Origin: Bradyrhizobium sp. ORS 375
GTDB taxonomy: Bacteria; Pseudomonadota; Alphaproteobacteria; Rhizobiales; Xanthobacteraceae
Direction of reading: 5' to 3'
Length of the DNA stretch: 62,175 bases
NCBI RefSeq assembly: GCF_000239775.1
Contig: NZ_CAFI01000475.1
Location: forward strand, 1 to 62,175
Part shown: positions 9,646-20,778 of the stretch, one piece after another
Layout of the letters: the number at the start of each line of letters is the position of its first letter
Numbering within the stretch: the first letter of the stretch is position 1
Made by a program: the position numbers and the translations under genes
Notes under the pieces: model-generated
Seen by the model: only the letters and a program-made list of their open reading frames with translations
Databases searched by the model: none
Told to the model about the DNA's origin: nothing

Positions 9646-10047
9646 GCGCCCGAGCTTTGCTCGATCGACGGCCCTCGGAACTGAGAGGGCGCAGGGAAGG
9701 CCGGGTGCTTGACCACACCCATGGCCCGCCTGCAAAAGAAGTAGCAGGCGGCAGTCACCACAGGTGGGCCGCGCATCCGGCCTTCCCTGCGCAATGGTTG
9801 GAACGGCTTATACGTACTCTCCCCGGTGCGCCGGGCTTGTTGGCCACCGTCGCCGGCGGATCGCCCGCCGGCTTGACCTCAGCGTCGGGAGGCCAGGACC
9901 ATACGATTTCGCCGTACACGGCCGCTCATTCGTCCACGTGCCAGCCTCGAGCGGAGCCCGAGTGCACGCTGTGAGCCGCCGTACCCATCGCATCCCCGCC
10001 CTCCACGGTCCGTGACGATCGCGAAGCGTCCCTCTCATGAGGACGGG
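9646..10047 (+). repeat. Structured dispersed repeat, copy B
   Basis: This copy starts GCGCCCGAG (9646-9654). Hairpins: GCCCTC/GAGGGC (9671-9676 with 9685-9690); a perfect 16-bp outer stem (9689-9704 with 9777-9792); inside it GGGTG/CACCC (9703-9707 with 9716-9720) and CCGCCTGC/GCAGGCGG (9726-9733 with 9744-9751, purine-rich loop); then GCCGGCGG/CCGCCGGC (9852-9859 with 9865-9872) and CCTC/GAGG around the loop AGCGTCGG (9877-9892). The tail CGTGACGATCGCGA resembles the end of copy C. No gene of its own is supported in 9473-10308. Confidence 0.8.
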
Positions 10048-10308
10048 ATGCGCGCATTGTTTCCGATTTTCGGAATCAAAGCAAGCAGATTTTTCGGGTA
10101 AACCGATCTTGCTTGAGGCATGTCGCTGCGCCGGCTGACGAATTTCGTCTATTCTCGCACGTAAAATTCAGCCTGCCTGCCGTTTGCCTGGAGCTATCTT
10201 CGTCGCAGGTTGGTGCGGGAGGCGCAGCGTGAGTCGCCGTCCCTCATCCGCGTGGAGCCTTGCGTCGGCGCCGTCGGGACGGCCATTGCCGCATGGAGTG
10301 AGTTGACC

Positions 10309-10737
10309 ATGGCCATCGTGCTTGTACCGATCCTGGATGAGCTGCCCGCTGATTTCGCAAGGCTCGAGCTGGACGCAGCGGCCGATGGTCATGCCAACAT
10401 GGCGCGGCTCTCGGTCGAGTTCGCCCGGACGCCAGCCATGTTTCACCACGTGATCGCCGCTCATGTCGGCGGGGCGCTGGCCGGAATTGGCGCGATCACC
10501 GACGAGCCGGCAGCGGCGGAGCACCCGGCGTGGCGCATGCGGCGGCTTTACGTGCGACGGGACTTCAGGCGGCGCCGAGTGGCGCAGACCATCGTCGCAG
10601 ATTTGCTGCGCGCGGCCGCCAGCAAGGTCGTGCTCGTGACGGTCCATACGGGCAGCAACGTCTCGGCGCGCTTCTGGGAGGCGATGGGCTTTGATCCCGT
10701 TGCGGATCGCGGCTGGTCGCATCAACGGCGACCATGA
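10309..10737 (+). CDS. GNAT-type N-acetyltransferase
   Basis: A 142-residue acetyltransferase-like protein. The acetyl-CoA pocket is suggested by MRRLYVRRDFRRRRVAQTIV (beta4, then the R/Q-x-x-G/A loop), and the end by NVSARFWEAMGFDPV, typical of GNAT proteins. The start at 10309 is preferred over the upstream in-frame start at 10210 because the family-like sequence begins there, with GGAG upstream. The acceptor substrate is unknown. The gene stands alone. Confidence 0.8.
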   Translation: MAIVLVPILDELPADFARLELDAAADGHANMARLSVEFARTPAMFHHVIAAHVGGALAGIGAITDEPAAAEHPAWRMRRLYVRRDFRRRRVAQTIVADLLRAAASKVVLVTVHTGSNVSARFWEAMGFDPVADRGWSHQRRP

Positions 10738-10780
10738 GCGTCGAATGGCGCAAGCTGCAGCGGCAAGGCGCGGCGCGCCT

Positions 10781-11176
10781 TCAAGTCCAGCCGAATGTCG
10801 TCAGCACGTCGCGCGCCTGATGGTCGAGCTCTTCCTGTCGTTCGCTCTCCGTCGGCGCATGACAGAGGCGCGCCAGCTCCGGGCGGAATTGCGCGGCGAC
10901 ATCCTCCGGAAGCGACGGCATGATCCAGCCGAGGATCCAATACTTCCACACCTCATCGTCCGTTCTCAGGACATGCCAGATGTGCGGCGCCATCGGTGCG
11001 CCGATCGCGGCGAGAAAGGGCGCGAGAATGTGAGCCACGGGCCAATTGCCGTCCTGCAGCCATGCCGTCAGCTGCGGCAGGATCGGCGCAACGGTGGGAT
11101 AGCCGGCCTGGACGGCCGCGCGGGCGCGATCGAGGTCATGCTTGCTGCGCGGAATGAGATCGTGGACGTCCTGCAT
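10781..11176 (-). CDS. DUF5071 domain-containing protein
   Basis: A 131-residue protein with the DUF5071 pattern: LIPRSKHDLDRARAA at the N-terminus, then LTAWLQDGNWPVA, then DDEVWKYWILGW. The family function is unknown; its helical layout resembles short HEAT-like repeats. It sits 11 bases after the HEAT-repeat gene in the same direction, with a GAGGT ribosome site, so the two look like an operon and may work together. Confidence 0.85.
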   Translation of the reverse strand: MQDVHDLIPRSKHDLDRARAAVQAGYPTVAPILPQLTAWLQDGNWPVAHILAPFLAAIGAPMAPHIWHVLRTDDEVWKYWILGWIMPSLPEDVAAQFRPELARLCHAPTESERQEELDHQARDVLTTFGWT

Positions 11177-11187
11177 GGGGACCTCGG

Positions 11188-11871
11188 CTAGCGGCGCTCT
11201 GTGCCGACGGAATCGGAATTGTCGTCATCCGAGCGACGCGCGCGGAGCGTGGTGATGGCCTTCTCCGCCGCCTTGCGAACATGGCCGTCGCGATCGGCGC
11301 ACAGCGCGTCCATGATGGGAATCGTCGTCGGGCCGCCGAACGCGGCGGCCAGTTCGCACGCCCATGCGCGATGCCGAGGCAGGTCGTCGCCGCGCAAGTC
11401 CTCGAACAGCTGCCGCCAATCGGCGGCCGTGGCCTGTGCGCGCAACACCCATGCGGCCTCGCGCTTCACGGCCAGAACGGCATCGCAATTGTAGATGCGA
11501 CGGACCGCTTCAAAGTCCGTTGGCCGCCAGATCTTGCCCAGCGCTCGGATGGCGACTTGTCGCGTGGCTGGGGACGGGCTGCGCAGCAAGCGCGCCACGG
11601 CGTCGTGGGCCTCGTTCCATGCCCTGTCCTTGATGACCTCGCAGCTCGCGCGCACGACATAGTCGGACGTGTCGGTGAGTGCGGTCAAGACGACGTCGCG
11701 CAGGCCCTGCCCGTTCGGGTGCCGGCCGATGATCTCGATCGCGGTCCGACGGATGAACTGGTCGGCGTCGGCTGCGGCTGTGCGCAAGGTCGCCAGCGAC
11801 GCGGCGTCGTCGCGCGTAACCAGCGCGCGGAGCGCGTCGTGTGTGAACGAAGCTGAACGGGCACCTGTCAT
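11188..11871 (-). CDS. HEAT-repeat domain protein
   Basis: The 227-residue protein consists of repeated two-helix units, for example DQFIRRTAIEIIGRHPNGQG, SDYVVRASCEVIKDRAWNEA, SPATRQVAIRALGKIW and GHVRKAAEKAITTLRARRS, about 30 residues each, as in HEAT/PBS-lyase-like repeats. Such proteins are binding scaffolds. The ATG at 11871 is chosen rather than the one 10 codons upstream because the repeat architecture and alignment start there; the choice is not certain. It is upstream of, and probably co-transcribed with, the DUF5071 gene. Confidence 0.8.
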   Translation of the reverse strand: MTGARSASFTHDALRALVTRDDAASLATLRTAAADADQFIRRTAIEIIGRHPNGQGLRDVVLTALTDTSDYVVRASCEVIKDRAWNEAHDAVARLLRSPSPATRQVAIRALGKIWRPTDFEAVRRIYNCDAVLAVKREAAWVLRAQATAADWRQLFEDLRGDDLPRHRAWACELAAAFGGPTTIPIMDALCADRDGHVRKAAEKAITTLRARRSDDDNSDSVGTERR

Positions 11872-11969
11872 GATCTTGCAGAGAGTGGATGACGTCGACA
11901 CGACGATACCCGCTGATCGCGGCGCAAGGCAGGCTGTTTGTGCTAGAGTCAGGTGTCAAAACCAGGGGG

Positions 11970-12734
11970 ATGAGCGTGCGCGGCGCGAAGGGGGGCAAGT
12001 CCGGGCTCGGGGACGCGGAGCCGTCTCGGCCCGATCTCAACGCCTGGATCGAGGCGCTCGGTGCCGCGCCGGGTGGCACTGTGACCGAGGATCAGATCCT
12101 CGCCTGGGTCGAGGGGCCGCTGCGGCGGTTCTTTCCGTTTCAGCGCTTTCTCGGCGCCTATGGCCGGCTCGTCGGCGGCCGCATCCGGATGCGCAACCTG
12201 GTGACGTCAGGCTATCCCCATGGCTTCGTGGCGGGCCTTGAGGAGAGCTTCGATCTCGGCGCGCGCGGCTGCTTCGCATGGTGGGTACAGAACCGCGCGG
12301 CCTTCATCCTCGATCCCGCCGATCCGCCGCCCTTCGCGACGGCGCGCGAGCTCGACGAGATCAAGGAGCTGTCGCTCGGCGTGGTCGCCGGCCACGGCGT
12401 GATCGATCCGTTCGCCAATGCCGGCACCTATCTCAGCTTCGCCGGCGTCGCGGCCGATCAGAAGCAGCATTTGCGGATGTCGCTGAACCTGATCGCGCCG
12501 GTGTTGCACGCGCTGTTCCTCGCGACCGAGCAGGTGGCGGCGCAGGGGATCGACCTGGGAAAGCTCACGGAGCGGCAGCGCGAGCTGGTCGATCTCGCGC
12601 TGATGGGCCTGCCCGACAAGACCATCGCATCGCGCCTCGGCATCTCCGAGCACACCGTCGGCAATCATTTCCGCGTCATCTATGAGCGGCTCGGCATCAG
12701 CAAGCGCAGCCAGCTGATCGCGGCCCTGAAATGA
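11970..12734 (+). CDS. LuxR-family (GerE-type HTH) transcriptional regulator
   Basis: A 254-residue protein with a C-terminal LuxR-type helix-turn-helix (LTERQRELVDLALMGLPDKT, then IASRLGISEHTVGNHFRVIY) and an N-terminal sensor-like domain that I do not recognise securely; it resembles the EpsA-type regulators linked to exopolysaccharide genes. The start at 11970 has an AGGGGG directly upstream. The alternative start at 11889 overlaps the divergent HEAT gene region. No receiver domain is seen. Confidence 0.82.
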   Translation: MSVRGAKGGKSGLGDAEPSRPDLNAWIEALGAAPGGTVTEDQILAWVEGPLRRFFPFQRFLGAYGRLVGGRIRMRNLVTSGYPHGFVAGLEESFDLGARGCFAWWVQNRAAFILDPADPPPFATARELDEIKELSLGVVAGHGVIDPFANAGTYLSFAGVAADQKQHLRMSLNLIAPVLHALFLATEQVAAQGIDLGKLTERQRELVDLALMGLPDKTIASRLGISEHTVGNHFRVIYERLGISKRSQLIAALK

Positions 12735-12861
12735 TCGCAGCCGCGGCAGCCGTGAGCGGCCTAGTACGTCCGTGTCATCGACCTGGGCGGCCTGCGGTGC
12801 TGTCGTAGCGGCACCATGAGCAGGCCCGGTGAGCGGGTCTGCAAGCCCAGGTGATCCGCTC

Positions 12862-13608
12862 ATGACCCCGCTCGTGATTCCTCCGCTGTTGACCGTGGCC
12901 AGTGCCGCCGCCTTCATGATCCTGGAGCGGATCGCTCCGGGCCGCGAACTGCCCAATTCGCCCGGATGGTATGGTCGCGTCCTCATCGTGATCCTGTCGC
13001 AGCTCGCCATCACACTCCTGACCGGCAGGCTGTGGATGCAACTGCTCGACGGCGCGTCGCTGCTCCAACTGGGGCGGCTCCATTCGCCGGCGCTGCAGGG
13101 GTTTGTTGCGTGGCTGGTCGGCACCTTCTTCTTCTACTGGTGGCATCGCATCCGCCATCTGAACGGCTGGTGGCTGCTGTTTCATCAGGTCCATCATTCA
13201 CCGCGACGCATCGAGACCATCACGGCGTTCTATAAGCATCCGATCGAGATGCTGGCCGATAGCGCGCTCGCCGCGTTGATCCTGTTTCCGCTGCTCGGCT
13301 GCTCGCCTGCCGGCGCGCTATGGTTCAATCTGTTCGCGGCGACCGGCGAGTTCCTCTATCACGCCAATTACAAATCGCCGCGCTGGCTGAAATATCTGGT
13401 GCAGACCCCGGAGCTGCATTCGCTGCACCACGAGCTCGATGTGCATGCCGGCAACTACGGCGATCTGCCGATCTGGGACCGGCTGTTCGGGACCTATCGC
13501 GATGCCGATGAGTTCGCGACGCGGTGCGGGTTTCCCGGCGACAGCGAGCGGCATCTTGGGCGCATGCTGATGTTCCGCGACGTGTATGGAGATTCGCAAG
13601 GTGGGTAA
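12862..13608 (+). CDS. Sterol desaturase / fatty acid hydroxylase family membrane protein
   Basis: A 248-residue di-iron membrane enzyme family member. The histidine boxes are HRIRH, HQVHH and the C-terminal HSLHHELDVH, with several membrane helices between them. Members hydroxylate or desaturate lipids such as sterols, carotenoids or fatty acids; the substrate is not predictable here. The start at 12862 has AGGTGA at a good distance; an in-frame start 11 codons upstream is less well supported. Confidence 0.9.
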   Translation: MTPLVIPPLLTVASAAAFMILERIAPGRELPNSPGWYGRVLIVILSQLAITLLTGRLWMQLLDGASLLQLGRLHSPALQGFVAWLVGTFFFYWWHRIRHLNGWWLLFHQVHHSPRRIETITAFYKHPIEMLADSALAALILFPLLGCSPAGALWFNLFAATGEFLYHANYKSPRWLKYLVQTPELHSLHHELDVHAGNYGDLPIWDRLFGTYRDADEFATRCGFPGDSERHLGRMLMFRDVYGDSQGG

Positions 13609-13795
13609 ATGCGCGCCGCGCTCTGTCGGCCTGCGTGCGATGACGCTCGCGCCGTGCCCATCAAGATGAGGTCGTGCGCCGCCTCATGGTGGGCACGAGT
13701 CTGCTGTCGGCGGCGCTTTGCCCATCCTGCCGCTGCGTTATTGTCGGGACAACCGTTCGAGATCATGACGGAGGAGGGAGCAGGGTCGGGCGAGA

Positions 13796-14275
13796 TCAGG
13801 TGGTCACCGCGACCTGCCGCAGCGTGGCCTTCACCACGAGGCGGTGAAACGGTGTGATGACGGTGAGATAGATGCGGCCGAGCGCGTTGTGGGTCTGGAC
13901 CAACGTCGTCGCCGTCACCTGCGAGCTCGCGCCGACCGTCGCAACGTCGACCAGAACGCGGAAGTCCAGATGCTTGTCGTCGAAGCCGAGCACGAGTTGT
14001 CGTGGCGTTTCGTTGATCACCGGGAAGATCCCGATCATGGGACGCGGACGGCGTGCGTCCGCGCCCGAGGTCTTCAAGCCGAACGGCCGGACGAGCGCAT
14101 TGCGGAGTTTCAGGAGCGCCGCCATCCACCAGGGCGTATGGCCCAGCATTCGTTCGGCCGCGTTGCGGGCATTGAGGGCCGCGCCGTCGATGGTGATGCG
14201 AAAGGCGTCGGCGAAGTCCGCACCGGCGAGCCATCGATCACGGTCGACATCGGGCGTGATCTCGCTGATGGTCAT
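13796..14275 (-). CDS. DUF2867 domain-containing protein
   Basis: A 159-residue protein matching the DUF2867 pattern: an early DRWLAGADFADAFRI, a WWMAALLKLRNALVRPFGLK stretch, GFDDKHLDFRVLV and a C-terminal YLTVITPFHRLVVKA. The fold is related to START/SRPBCC-like proteins. It lies just downstream of murA in the same direction, with a 79-base gap. Its function is unknown and a link to murA is not shown. Confidence 0.8.
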   Translation of the reverse strand: MTISEITPDVDRDRWLAGADFADAFRITIDGAALNARNAAERMLGHTPWWMAALLKLRNALVRPFGLKTSGADARRPRPMIGIFPVINETPRQLVLGFDDKHLDFRVLVDVATVGASSQVTATTLVQTHNALGRIYLTVITPFHRLVVKATLRQVAVTT

Positions 14276-14354
14276 GTGCCCTGAGCCTCACGTATCGTGT
14301 TTGGTTCTCGATGCATCAGCGCTAGCAATGACGCGGAGAGAGCAAAGCGAACGT

Positions 14355-15650
14355 CTACCGCCCGCGCTCCGGCACGCGGGTGATCTTCGCGCCGAGCGCG
14401 TTCAGGCGCTCGTCGATGCGCTCGTAGCCGCGTTCGATCTGGTCGGCGTTGTCGATGATGGAGGTGCCCTCGGCACACAGTGCGGCGAGCAGCATGGCCA
14501 TGCCGGCGCGGATGTCGGGGGAGACGACGCGGGCGCCGCGCAGGCGGCTGGGGCCGGCGACGATGGCGCGGTGCGGGTCGCACAGCACGATGCGGGCGCC
14601 CATCGAGATCAGCTTGTCGACGAAGAACATCCGCGACTCGAACATCTTCTCGAACATCAGGATCACGCCCTCGCATTGCGTGGCGGTGACGATCGCGATC
14701 GACATCACATCGGCCGGGAAGGCCGGCCAGGGCTGGTCCTCCAGCTTCGGCACGTGGCCGCCGAAATCGTCCTTGATCTTCATGGTCTGGTCGGAGGGCA
14801 CGATGAGATCGTCGCCGGCGACCTCGCAGACGATGCCGAGCCGCTCGAAGCCCATGCGGATCGAGCGCAGATGCTCGGTGCCCGCACGCACGATGCGCAG
14901 CGGCGAGCGCGTCACAGCGGCCAAGCCTATCAGCGAGCCGACCTCGATGTGATCCGGCTGGATCGCGTAGGACGCCTGGCCGAGCGTGCTGGCGCCGTGG
15001 ATCACCATGGTGTTGGTGCCGATGCCTTCGATGTTGGCGCCGAGCGCGACGAGGAAATGCGCGAGATCCTGGACGTGCGGCTCGGAGGCGGCGTTGCGCA
15101 GGTATGTCGTGCCATGCGCGGCGACGGCCGCGACCAGTGCGTTCTCGGTCGCGGTGACGCTGGGCTCATCGAGGAAGACGTCGGCGCCCTTCAGGCCGGA
15201 GGCGCGCAGCTCGATTTTATCGCTCGCGGTGACGGTGGCGCCGAGCTGCTCGAAGGCGAGGAAATGCGTGTCCAGGCGACGGCGGCCGATGACGTCGCCG
15301 CCGGGTGGCGGCAGCGCCACCTCGCCGCAGCGGGCCAGCAGGGGACCTGCGAGCAGGATCGAGGCGCGGATGCGCGCGCACAGGTCCGGATCGAGATCGG
15401 CGGCGCGGATCTCCTTGGCGTGGATCGCGAGCCGGTTCCGGCCGCGCCATTCGGCTGACGCGCCGACCGAGCGGATCAGCTCGACCAGCGTCTCGGTGTC
15501 ACGGATGCGCGGCACGTTGTCGAGCGTCACGGGGTGGTCGGTCAGCAGCGCCGCGGCGATGATCGGCAGCGCGGCATTCTTGTTGCCCGACGGCTCGATC
15601 GCGCCCTTGAGCCGGTGACCGCCCTCGACGATGTATTGAATGGGCGCCAT
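14355..15650 (-). CDS. murA: UDP-N-acetylglucosamine 1-carboxyvinyltransferase, Cys-to-Asp type
   Basis: MurA transfers enolpyruvate from PEP to UDP-GlcNAc, the first committed step of peptidoglycan synthesis in the cytoplasm. The 431-residue protein has the substrate lysine segment SGNKNAALPI (Lys24), the closing WPAFPAD and the C-terminal DIRAGMAMLLA and GYERIDERL. The mobile loop reads PPPGGDVIGRR: Asp119 replaces the catalytic-loop Cys (Cys115 in E. coli) that fosfomycin alkylates. Asp variants are known to be active and fosfomycin-insensitive. Whether this is the only MurA of the organism cannot be seen here. Confidence 0.93.
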   Translation of the reverse strand: MAPIQYIVEGGHRLKGAIEPSGNKNAALPIIAAALLTDHPVTLDNVPRIRDTETLVELIRSVGASAEWRGRNRLAIHAKEIRAADLDPDLCARIRASILLAGPLLARCGEVALPPPGGDVIGRRRLDTHFLAFEQLGATVTASDKIELRASGLKGADVFLDEPSVTATENALVAAVAAHGTTYLRNAASEPHVQDLAHFLVALGANIEGIGTNTMVIHGASTLGQASYAIQPDHIEVGSLIGLAAVTRSPLRIVRAGTEHLRSIRMGFERLGIVCEVAGDDLIVPSDQTMKIKDDFGGHVPKLEDQPWPAFPADVMSIAIVTATQCEGVILMFEKMFESRMFFVDKLISMGARIVLCDPHRAIVAGPSRLRGARVVSPDIRAGMAMLLAALCAEGTSIIDNADQIERGYERIDERLNALGAKITRVPERGR

Positions 15651-15969
15651 GCGGTGATGATCCGTTGTCGAAGCGTGTGGCCGCTGCCCTTGCCGGCTTC
15701 GCGACGGCGTTCGGGCACAAGGTGTCCAGCGGGATCAACCCGTTCCGCAATCCGGCGACCGCGAACCTGGTTCACAGCCCGCCGGGGTCCTCATGAGACC
15801 GACTCCTAGCGCCAATTCCAAAGCGGAATCAATGCCGGAAAATCGCGGCGGGCCACTTTGCCACGGCGGCGCGGCGGAGGCCCGCGGAACGCGCCATGTT
15901 CTTGACGGCCGGTTTGGCGCGGCCGATGGTCGGCTCCCGCCGCTGCGGCAGGAATGGAGACACGCTGGA
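15651..15969. other. Divergent murA / acetoacetate-CoA ligase intergenic region
   Basis: This 319-base region separates two divergent genes and must hold both promoters. I see no clear palindrome or consensus promoter. A reading frame continuous with the ligase enters it from 15793, but it lacks family-like sequence before 15970. Confidence 0.5.
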
Positions 15970-17964
15970 ATGGCCGATGATCAAGCTGATGTCTGGACCT
16001 GCTCGCCGCAGCGACTGGCGCGCGCCAACATCCGCCGCTATCTCGACTGGCTCGCTTCGCGGGGCCGCAGCTTTTCCGGCTATCACGATCTCTGGCAGTG
16101 GTCAGTCGACGACATCGCCGGGTTCTGGCGTTCGATCTGGGACTATTTCGAGATCATGGCCGACGGCGAGATCGGCGAGGTCGTCTCGCGCGATCCGATG
16201 CCGCGCACGCGCTGGTTCACGGGGACGCGGCTGAACTTCGCCGAGCACGTGCTGCGCCACGAGTTGAGCGGCAACCCCGATCGGCCGATGCTGCATCACG
16301 GCTCGGAGCTGCGTCCGCTGACGACGGCGAGTTGGAGCGAGATCGCGGGCCGCGTGCGGCGGCTCGCCACGTCGCTGCGCGAGATGGGAATCGGCGAGGG
16401 CGACCGGGTCGTCGCCTACATGCCGAACATTCCAGAGGCCGTCATCGCGATGCTGGCGACCACCGCGATCGGCGCTGTCTGGTCCTCGGCGGCGCCGGAA
16501 TTCGGCGCGCAGACGGTGATCGACCGCTTCTCGCAGATCGCGCCGAAGCTCGTCTTCGCCGTCAACGGCTATCGTTATGGCGGGAAGGATTTCGACCGCA
16601 TCGGCGATCTCGAGGTCATCCTCGCGGCGCTGCCAAGCGCCGAGATGCTGGTCATGCTCGACTATCATCCGGCCGCCCGCAAGGCGACGGAGTTTCGTGG
16701 CCGCATCCGGGCGTGGCCCGACCTGCTCGACGGCCCGGCGATCGCGCGCGGCGCATTCCACTTCACGCGCGTCGCGTCGGATCATCCGCTGTGGGTGCTG
16801 TTCACCTCGGGAACGACCGGCCTGCCGAAGCCGATCGTGCACAATCACCACGGCATCGTGCTCGAGCACTACAAATCGGCAGCGTTCCATTTCGAGATCG
16901 AGGCGCAGGGCACGCTGTTCTTCTACTCGACGACCGGCTGGATGGTCTGGAACACGCTGATGTGGGGGCCGCTGATGAACGGCTCCTCTGTGCTCTATGA
17001 CGGCCATCCGAGCCATCCGGATGCACGCCTGGTGTGGCGCCTCGTGGAAGCGGCCGGCGTGACCGTGCTCGGCATCAGCCCGAGCTACATCCAGCTGGTG
17101 CGGCAGCAGGGCGTCGTCCCGGGCCGCGAGTTCAATCTGGAGCGGCTGCAGTCGGTGATGCTGGTCGGCTCGCCGTCGACGCCGGAGGTGTTTCGCTGGG
17201 TGCACGAGGCGGTCAAGCCCGACGTCTGGGCCTCGTCGCAATCCGGCGGAACGGAATTCTGCTCCGGCCTGCTGGCCGGCTCGCCGCTGCTGCCGACCCA
17301 TGCCGGCGAGATCCAGGCGCCGGCACTCGGTGTGGCCGCGGTCGCGTTCGATGATGGGGGCGAAGAGATCATCGACGAACCCGGCGAGCTTGTCGTGCGC
17401 GCGCCGATGCCGTCGATGCCGCTCTGCTTCTGGGGCGATGCCGATTTCGCCCGCTATACGGACAGCTATTTCGGCGTCTATCCCGGAGTCTGGCGCCATG
17501 GCGACCGGGTGCGCTTCAATGCGGGAGGCGGCTGCCAGGTGCTGGGCCGCTCCGACGCCACGCTGAACCGTCATGGCGTGCGGATCGGCTCGGCGGAGAT
17601 CTATCGGACGATGGAGGCGATCCCCGGCATCGCCGACAGCCTCGTCATCTGCATCGAGCAGCCGGACGGCGGCTTCTACATGCCGCTGTTCGTGCAACTC
17701 GCCGAGGGCATCGCGCTGACGGACGCGCTGCAGGGCGAGATCCGGCAGCGGCTGCGTCACGAGCGCAGCCCGCGGCACGTCCCGGACGTCATCATCGCCG
17801 TGCCGGAGATTCCGATGACCCTGACCGGCAAGAAGATGGAGGTGCCGGTCCGCAGGCTGCTGCTCGGCGACGCTCCTGACAAGGTCGCAAGCAAGGATGC
17901 CACTCGCAATCCGGCGGCGCTTGACTGGTTCACGCAGTTCGCGGCGGCCCGGCGAGGCGGATGA
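15970..17964 (+). CDS. Acetoacetate--CoA ligase (acetoacetyl-CoA synthetase)
   Basis: A 664-residue acyl-adenylate-forming enzyme that activates acetoacetate with ATP and CoA, feeding ketone-body or polyhydroxybutyrate carbon to acetoacetyl-CoA. The N-terminal domain YLDWLASRGRSFSGYHDLWQ and the AMP-binding P-loop LFTSGTTGLPKPIVH (about residue 278) are typical, as are STTGWMVWN and the C-terminal LTGKKMEVPVRRLL. The start at 15970 (MADDQADVW) follows a GGAATGGAG ribosome site; upstream in-frame codons are not family-like. The length matches the family (about 650). Confidence 0.93.
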   Translation: MADDQADVWTCSPQRLARANIRRYLDWLASRGRSFSGYHDLWQWSVDDIAGFWRSIWDYFEIMADGEIGEVVSRDPMPRTRWFTGTRLNFAEHVLRHELSGNPDRPMLHHGSELRPLTTASWSEIAGRVRRLATSLREMGIGEGDRVVAYMPNIPEAVIAMLATTAIGAVWSSAAPEFGAQTVIDRFSQIAPKLVFAVNGYRYGGKDFDRIGDLEVILAALPSAEMLVMLDYHPAARKATEFRGRIRAWPDLLDGPAIARGAFHFTRVASDHPLWVLFTSGTTGLPKPIVHNHHGIVLEHYKSAAFHFEIEAQGTLFFYSTTGWMVWNTLMWGPLMNGSSVLYDGHPSHPDARLVWRLVEAAGVTVLGISPSYIQLVRQQGVVPGREFNLERLQSVMLVGSPSTPEVFRWVHEAVKPDVWASSQSGGTEFCSGLLAGSPLLPTHAGEIQAPALGVAAVAFDDGGEEIIDEPGELVVRAPMPSMPLCFWGDADFARYTDSYFGVYPGVWRHGDRVRFNAGGGCQVLGRSDATLNRHGVRIGSAEIYRTMEAIPGIADSLVICIEQPDGGFYMPLFVQLAEGIALTDALQGEIRQRLRHERSPRHVPDVIIAVPEIPMTLTGKKMEVPVRRLLLGDAPDKVASKDATRNPAALDWFTQFAAARRGG

Positions 17965-18021
17965 CAGGGGCGAGCGTCACTCCTGAAGAGAAACAGGCCC
18001 GACGTTGGAGCGTCCCCGCGC

Positions 18022-20778
<2,757 letters not shown>

